From contig NZ_CH672413.1 of NCBI RefSeq assembly GCF_000152705.1, forward strand, positions 2,918,139 through 2,982,138: a stretch of 64,000 nt of DNA, in the 5' to 3' direction. Positions 59,412 through 64,000 of this stretch are shown here, one piece after another (the stretch's first letter is position 1; each line of letters starts with the position of its first letter). Source of the DNA: Janibacter sp. HTCC2649. GTDB taxonomy: Bacteria > Actinomycetota > Actinomycetes > Actinomycetales > Dermatophilaceae. A program made the position numbers and the translations under genes. The notes under the pieces are model-generated. The model worked only from the letters and a program-made list of their open reading frames with translations, was not told where the DNA came from and ran no database searches.

Positions 59412-60281
59412 TTACGCGGGGGGTGCGCCGATCGAGGTGCGGACTGAGAAGAGCTCGGGGAAGAAGGTGAGCTCGAGCGCGCGCTGCAGGAAGCCGACCC
59501 CGCTCGATCCGCCCGTCCCGGTCTTCATGCCGATGACGCGCTGCACCGTCTTGAGGTGCCGGAAGCGCCACAGCTGGAAGTTGTCCTCGAGGTCGACGAG
59601 CTCCTCGCACGCCTCGTAGATGTCCCAGTGGTTCTCGGCGTCCTCGTAGATGCCGGTGAACACCTGGACGAGCTCGGCGTTCGGGACGTGCGCGATGCTC
59701 ACGTCACGGTTCAGGATCTCCTGCGGCACGGCATACCCACGTCGTGCCAGGTAGCGCAGGAACTCGTCATAGATGCTCGGGGCCTCGAGGAGCTGCTCGA
59801 GGATCGCGTGCGCCGCGGGGTCGGCCTCGTGGACCTTGAGCATCCCGCGGTGCTTGTTGCCGAGCATGAACTCGACGGCGCGGTACTGCCACGACTGGAA
59901 GCCCGACGCGTGACCGAGGAAGCCGCGGAACTGGCTGTACTCGGTCGGGGTCAGCGTCGCGAGGACGGACCACTGGTCGGTGAGGGTGCGCTGGATGTGC
60001 TTGACGCGGGCGATGCGCTTGAGGGCCATGCGCATCTCGTCGTGCGCGAGCAGGTCTGCGGCAGAACGGAGCTCGTGCAGGACGAGCTTGAGCCACAGCT
60101 CCGACGTCTGGTGCTGGATGATGAAGAGCAGCTCGTCGTGGTGCTCCGGGTTGCTCGCCGGGTGCTGGGCGCTCAGGAGCTCGTCGAGCGAGAGATATGA
60201 GCCGTAGCTCATCTCCTTGGCGAAGTCCGTGTGGATCCCCGCCTCGATCGGCCGGGTGTTGCCCTTCGAGGTCTCAGTCAC
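59412..60281 (-). CDS. kynA: Tryptophan 2,3-dioxygenase
   Basis: The 289-residue heme enzyme has [15 protein letters not shown] near residue 28, [42 protein letters not shown] and the C-terminal [27 protein letters not shown], containing the axial heme His and substrate loop. It opens the indole ring of L-tryptophan to N-formylkynurenine. No kynureninase gene is present here. GTG 60281 lies seven bases after TACTGT on the minus strand, with no ribosome site, so the message looks leaderless. Confidence 0.95.
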   Translation of the reverse strand: MTETSKGNTRPIEAGIHTDFAKEMSYGSYLSLDELLSAQHPASNPEHHDELLFIIQHQTSELWLKLVLHELRSAADLLAHDEMRMALKRIARVKHIQRTLTDQWSVLATLTPTEYSQFRGFLGHASGFQSWQYRAVEFMLGNKHRGMLKVHEADPAAHAILEQLLEAPSIYDEFLRYLARRGYAVPQEILNRDVSIAHVPNAELVQVFTGIYEDAENHWDIYEACEELVDLEDNFQLWRFRHLKTVQRVIGMKTGTGGSSGVGFLQRALELTFFPELFSVRTSIGAPPA

Positions 60282-60301
60282 GTCAGCAACAGTACGGCCA
60301 C

Positions 60302-61498
60302 TCAGACGCGGCGGAAGAGGGCGGCGAGGGCCTGGCCACCGCCGATGCACATCGTCACGACGCCGGTCTCGAGGTCGCGGCGGTGCAGGTCCTTGGCCAC
60401 GCGCAGCGACAGGATCGCGCCCGTCGCGCCGACGGGGTGACCGAGGGCGATCGCCCCGCCGTAGGGGTTGACCTTGTCGGGGTTGAGCTTGGCGTCGCGC
60501 ACCACGGCGACGGCCTGGGACGCGAACGCCTCGTTGACCTCGAAGGTGTCGATGTCGTCGGGGCTCAGGCCGGTCTGGGCAAAGAGTTTCTCGAGCGCGA
60601 TGACCGGGGCGTAGCCCATGAGCTCGGGCTCCATCGCGCCCGTCGTGACGGCCTCGAGGGTGACGAGACCTGTGAGGCCGCGGTCGGCGGCGACGGACTC
60701 CCGGGCCAGGACGACCGCAGCCGCACCGTCGTTGATGCCGGACGCGTTGCCGGCCGTGACCGTGCCGTTCTTGTCGAACGCGGGGCGCAGGCCCGCAAGG
60801 ATCTCCAGCGTCGTCTCGGGCTTGGGGTGCTCGTCCTCAGTGGCGGTGAACGGCTTGCGTCCGCCCACCTCGACCGGCGTGATCTCCTGCGCAAACGCCG
60901 CGCGACCGGCCTCGCTCGCGGCCAGCTGCTGGCTCCGGAGCGCGAACTCGTCCTGCTGCTCGCGGCTCACGCCATAGCGCTTGGCGACGTTCTCGGCGGT
61001 GACGCCCATGCCGATGTCGTGGAACGGGTCGGTCAGCATCATCATCGTGCCGTCGACGAGCTCACGGTTCCCGAGGCGATAGCCCGCGCGGGCACCGAAG
61101 TCGTAGAACGGCATACGCGACATCGACTCGTCACCACCGGCGAGCGCGAAATCGACCCCACCCCACCGCATCTGCATCGCGGCCGACCAGATCGCCTGCA
61201 GTCCAGAACCGCACAGACGATTGACCGTGTATGCCGGTGCCGACTTTGGAAGTCCGGCTGCCAGTGCCACTCGGCGGGCGTTGTAGGCATCGGGTCCGAC
61301 CTGGCCGATGCAGCCCATGACGACCTCGTCGATGTCCTCGGGCGCGACGCCGGAGCGGACCAGGGCCTCGCGAGCGGCGGTCGCGCCGAGCTCGTGGGCG
61401 GGCACGTCCTTGAACATCCCACCGAAGCTGCCGATCGGGGTGCGGGCGCCCTCGAGCAGGACGATCTTCTCTGCGTTGCCTGAGCTGCCTGAAGTCAT
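60302..61498 (-). CDS. Acetyl-CoA C-acyltransferase (thiolase)
   Basis: The 398-residue thiolase has the acyl-accepting Cys96 in [22 protein letters not shown] near residue 331, the GHPVGATG histidine motif, and the second Cys in [13 protein letters not shown]. Both degradative and biosynthetic thiolases show these. It lies 20 bases upstream of kynA on the same strand, but kynA appears to have its own promoter. Confidence 0.93.
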   Translation of the reverse strand: MTSGSSGNAEKIVLLEGARTPIGSFGGMFKDVPAHELGATAAREALVRSGVAPEDIDEVVMGCIGQVGPDAYNARRVALAAGLPKSAPAYTVNRLCGSGLQAIWSAAMQMRWGGVDFALAGGDESMSRMPFYDFGARAGYRLGNRELVDGTMMMLTDPFHDIGMGVTAENVAKRYGVSREQQDEFALRSQQLAASEAGRAAFAQEITPVEVGGRKPFTATEDEHPKPETTLEILAGLRPAFDKNGTVTAGNASGINDGAAAVVLARESVAADRGLTGLVTLEAVTTGAMEPELMGYAPVIALEKLFAQTGLSPDDIDTFEVNEAFASQAVAVVRDAKLNPDKVNPYGGAIALGHPVGATGAILSLRVAKDLHRRDLETGVVTMCIGGGQALAALFRRV

Positions 61499-61569
61499 TC
61501 CCTCATCGTAGGAACCTCATGGCGGACGGGACAGGGCGCCGGGGTGTGACCTGTGCTGGACTTCAGTCC

Positions 61570-62238
61570 ATGGAGCACACTGCGGTTGTCCTCGTCGCCC
61601 ACGGCACCCGTGACGAGCGTGGCGCCGAGACGGTGCGGCGGCTCGCCCGGCGGGTGGCGGAGTCGCTGCCCACCCAGGAGGTGACCCTCGCCTACGTCGA
61701 CGTGCAGGAGCCCCTTGTCGGCGAGCTGCTCGATGACGTCATGACCCGCCACGCGTCCGTGGTCGTGGTGCCCCTGCTCCTCAGCCGAGGCTTCCACGTC
61801 GATGTCGACATCGCCAACGCCGTGGCGGAGCACCGCGGATCACGTGCCGTGGCGCCGCTCGGCCCCGACCCGTTGCTTGCGGCGCTCATGGTCGAGCACC
61901 TGCGGGCGAGCAACGTGGCCCCCGGTACGCACGTCGTCATGGCAGCGGCCGGGTCCAGCCGGGCCGTGGCTGCCGAGGACGTCGAGACGGCAGCCGACCA
62001 GCTGGCGACCGAGTGGGGTGGCCCCGTCACGGTCGCGTATGCCGCGGGCACCCAGCCGTCCGTGCCCGACGCCGTCGCATCCGCTCGAGCTGCCGGCGCC
62101 TCCACGGTCGCGATCGCGTCCTACCTGTTGGCCGAGGGCTTCTTCCACGACCGGCTGTCGGACGCCGGCGCCGACATCGTGACGCCACCCCTCGGGGACG
62201 ACGACGCGGTGGTCGCCGTCATCCTCAGTCGTTGGTGA
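61570..62238 (+). CDS. CbiX/SirB-like sirohydrochlorin chelatase family protein
   Basis: The 222-residue protein has AVVLVAHGTRDERGAETVRRLARRV at the N-terminus with the metal-binding His, YVDVQEPLVGELLDDV, and VVVVPLLLSRGFHVDVDI. A second, degenerate copy of the fold occupies the C-terminal half, with LAEGFFHDRLSDAGAD. Family members insert Co, Fe or Ni into sirohydrochlorin. The metal is not evident. ATG 61519 is in frame, but 61570 gives the canonical start. It overlaps the GNAT gene by 14 bases. Confidence 0.85.
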   Translation: MEHTAVVLVAHGTRDERGAETVRRLARRVAESLPTQEVTLAYVDVQEPLVGELLDDVMTRHASVVVVPLLLSRGFHVDVDIANAVAEHRGSRAVAPLGPDPLLAALMVEHLRASNVAPGTHVVMAAAGSSRAVAAEDVETAADQLATEWGGPVTVAYAAGTQPSVPDAVASARAAGASTVAIASYLLAEGFFHDRLSDAGADIVTPPLGDDDAVVAVILSRW

Positions 62239-63313
62239 TGTCGCGGTGCCAGGACTCGGTCTTGTATGCCGTGACCCACCCGAGCGAGACATAGAGGCCA
62301 TCCGCTCCGGTGGGGGAGTCGTCGTCGACCTCGAGCCCGACGCGGTTGTTGCCGCGCTCCGCCGCATCACGAATCACCGTGTGCAGCAACGCCTTTGCAA
62401 CACCCCGACCACGAGCCAGCCGGTGCACCCCGATGTAGTCGACGTAGGTGCCGAAAGCACCCGACGCATCCGGAGGAACGACGGTCGCCACGAGAGCCCC
62501 GCCGGGCACCAGCTCTCCATCGACCTCGATCTCCGCGATCCACCAGTGGTCCCACCGGTGGCCCGGGTCCTCGCGCAGGCGCGACAGGAACTCGGGGAAG
62601 GACTCGCGATAGCTGTTGAAGTGGTCGGTGAACGACTCCTCGAGCATGCGGTGCACGGTCTGGAGGTCGGCGGCAACCGGGAGGCCGGTGTCGTGCTTGG
62701 CGACCTGGCGGATCGTCACACCCTCACGGACGGCGGGGAGGACGCCGTCCTCGGCCTCCTTCGGCGTCACGGGTCGTGACATCTGCAGCCAAGTGCGGGT
62801 CTGGCGGTAGCCAGCGGCCGCGAGCCATCGCCGCTGGCGCTGGTCGTCGGCATACGCACCGGAGTCGAGTTGGGTGCCGGGCAGCTCACGACCGGAGGCG
62901 ATGACGCGTCCGGCTTCCTCAGCCCACGTGAACAACGCCGCCGCGAGGGCGTCCGCGTCACTGTCAGCAATGCCCTCGACGGCCACCGTCACCTCGACGA
63001 GGGTGCGGCCACCTGCCCGGTCGTGGGTCGTTGCCCAACCGAGGACCGACCCCTCGGCGTCGGTCACCAACGACTGGTGGCGGGTCCAGGACCCCTTGCC
63101 GGCGACGTTGCTCTCGATGACATCGGTGTCGACCGAACCCGAGCCCTTGGCCATCTGCTGATGCGCCTCGGACAACGACACCAGGGCGTCCACGTCCTCA
63201 CGGGTGGGAACGCGCACGACCCAGCCGGACGGCATACCCGACAGGTCCGGCAGGCCAGATTGGGCCGGCGGAATCTCTGTCTCGGACAACGGATCTGGCG
63301 TCGGTGACGTCAT
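62225..63313 (-). CDS. Double-GNAT acetyltransferase family protein
   Basis: The 362-residue protein has two GNAT folds. The C-terminal one carries the CoA loop [26 protein letters not shown] near residue 297 and [15 protein letters not shown]. The N-terminal one is degenerate. This layout resembles mycothiol synthase MshD, but the substrate here is unassigned. It overlaps the upstream HAD gene by four bases (ATGA). Confidence 0.85.
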   Translation of the reverse strand: MTSPTPDPLSETEIPPAQSGLPDLSGMPSGWVVRVPTREDVDALVSLSEAHQQMAKGSGSVDTDVIESNVAGKGSWTRHQSLVTDAEGSVLGWATTHDRAGGRTLVEVTVAVEGIADSDADALAAALFTWAEEAGRVIASGRELPGTQLDSGAYADDQRQRRWLAAAGYRQTRTWLQMSRPVTPKEAEDGVLPAVREGVTIRQVAKHDTGLPVAADLQTVHRMLEESFTDHFNSYRESFPEFLSRLREDPGHRWDHWWIAEIEVDGELVPGGALVATVVPPDASGAFGTYVDYIGVHRLARGRGVAKALLHTVIRDAAERGNNRVGLEVDDDSPTGADGLYVSLGWVTAYKTESWHRDITND

Positions 63314-64000
63314 GCGATGGGTCCTCCGGACTGGACGATCGGGACAAGGTCGGCGATCGAGTCCACCACGGCGGTGGGTCGATACGGAAACAGCTCGACC
63401 TGGTCCGGGCGCGTCGAACCGGTGAGGACGAGCACGGTCCGGAGCCCTGCCTCGAGCCCGGACACGACGTCTGTGTCCATGCGATCCCCGATCATCGCGG
63501 TGGTCTCGGAGTGGGCGTCGAGCCGGTTGAGGGCGCTGCGCATCATGAGCGGGTTGGGCTTGCCGACGTAGTAGGGCTGACGACCCGTGGCAGCAGTGAT
63601 GAGCGCGGCGACAGAGCCGGTCGCGGGGAGGATCCCCTCGGGCGACGGGCCGCTCACGTCGGGGTTGGTCGCGATGAAGCGAGCGCCCTTGTCGATGAGC
63701 CGGATGGCCTGGGTGATCTGCTCGAACGAGTAGGTGCGCGTCTCGCCGAGGACGACGTAGTCGGGTTTGCGGCTCGTGAGGATGTAGCCGACGTCGTGCA
63801 GTGCGGTGGTGAGACCGGCTTCGCCGACGACGTAGGCCGTGCCGCTCGGTCGCTGGTCGGCGAGGAACTGCGCCGTCGCCATGGCCGAGGTCCAGATGGA
63901 GTCCTCGGGCACGTCGATGCCACTGGCGAGCAGGCGGGCCCGCAGATCGCGTGCCGTGTAGATCGAGTTGTTGGTGAGGACGAGGAAGGGACGGCCCGCG
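63310..64000 (-). CDS. HAD-IIA hydrolase, NagD-like (5' end cut by window)
   Basis: The frame enters from the right edge, so the N-terminus with motif I is missing. FLVLTNNS near the edge is HAD motif II. The cap domain contains [16 protein letters not shown] and [18 protein letters not shown], then GKPNPLMM (motif III lysine) and [16 protein letters not shown] (motif IV). The protein resembles NagD and 4-nitrophenylphosphatase-type sugar phosphatases. It is coupled to the GNAT gene. Confidence 0.9.
   Translation of the reverse strand, partial: AGRPFLVLTNNSIYTARDLRARLLASGIDVPEDSIWTSAMATAQFLADQRPSGTAYVVGEAGLTTALHDVGYILTSRKPDYVVLGETRTYSFEQITQAIRLIDKGARFIATNPDVSGPSPEGILPATGSVAALITAATGRQPYYVGKPNPLMMRSALNRLDAHSETTAMIGDRMDTDVVSGLEAGLRTVLVLTGSTRPDQVELFPYRPTAVVDSIADLVPIVQSGGPIA

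Noticed and set aside
1-64000. Chi or chromosome-segregation motif as cause of the GTATGCCG excess
   Set aside because: Both orientations are about equally frequent, with no strand skew in this window.

Overview
The window is GC-rich (about 70% by eye), gene-dense DNA. It has many GTG starts, 4-base stop/start overlaps (ATGA, GTGA) and several apparently leaderless genes. These traits, with large-subunit catalase, SipW-type secretion, an ECF42/DGPF pair and DUF222/HNH proteins, point to an actinomycete of the order Micrococcales, perhaps Intrasporangiaceae. That placement is inference. I found no rRNA, tRNA, CRISPR array, transposase or integrase. Nearly the whole window is coding, and both ends cut through a gene.

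Layout. 1-5084: an edge-truncated protein with an internal duplication, a DUF1345 membrane protein, a double-ACT regulator, AzoR-type reductase, a cold-shock protein and an ArsR/SRPBCC pair. 5243-10599: a formylglycine-generating enzyme, then a 5-oxoprolinase operon (GntR regulator, MHS transporter, pxpABC). 10672-15887: a tightly coupled operon of UbiA prenyltransferase, geranylgeranyl-reductase-like flavoprotein, type III polyketide synthase, ICMT-like methyltransferase, second flavoprotein and IPP isomerase, which reads as a meroterpenoid or prenylated phenolic-lipid/quinone pathway. 15895-17219: GntA-like N-hydroxylase plus a DUF1989 protein. 17330-25212: an operon of acyl-CoA dehydrogenase-like protein, PIG-L deacetylase fused to a NodS-like methyltransferase, four glycosyltransferases and a LuxR-type regulator, probably making an unknown amino-sugar glycoconjugate.

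25306-38426 is mostly housekeeping and stress genes: catalase, Nei-like glycosylase, 2H phosphoesterase, flavin/F420 split-barrel proteins, a second ArsR/SRPBCC pair, DGPF protein plus ECF42 sigma factor, DUF222/HNH endonuclease and a UBP-type zinc finger. 38398-41948 is a five-gene minus-strand operon that starts with an Lgt-fold membrane protein and a radical SAM enzyme resembling archaeal tetraether lipid synthase. It diverges from a Tat-exported phospholipase C. 44290-49458 holds an APC permease, a very large AAA/LuxR regulator and a 50-residue protein.

49764-55258 encodes a TasA-like protein, its SipW signal peptidase, a four-repeat Ig-like protein with a SipW-type leader, a membrane protein and a two-component system. 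The rest (55258-64000) has a dienelactone hydrolase-like protein, an FMN reductase, an LLM oxidoreductase fused to hemerythrin, small conserved proteins, tryptophan 2,3-dioxygenase, thiolase, a CbiX-like chelatase, a double-GNAT protein and a truncated HAD phosphatase.

The most promising undescribed systems are the PIG-L/NodS glycosyltransferase operon, the radical SAM/Lgt-like lipid operon and the type III PKS/UbiA operon. One signal is independent of genes: the octamer GTATGCCG/CGGCATAC occurs about 45 times, in all reading frames and in intergenic DNA.
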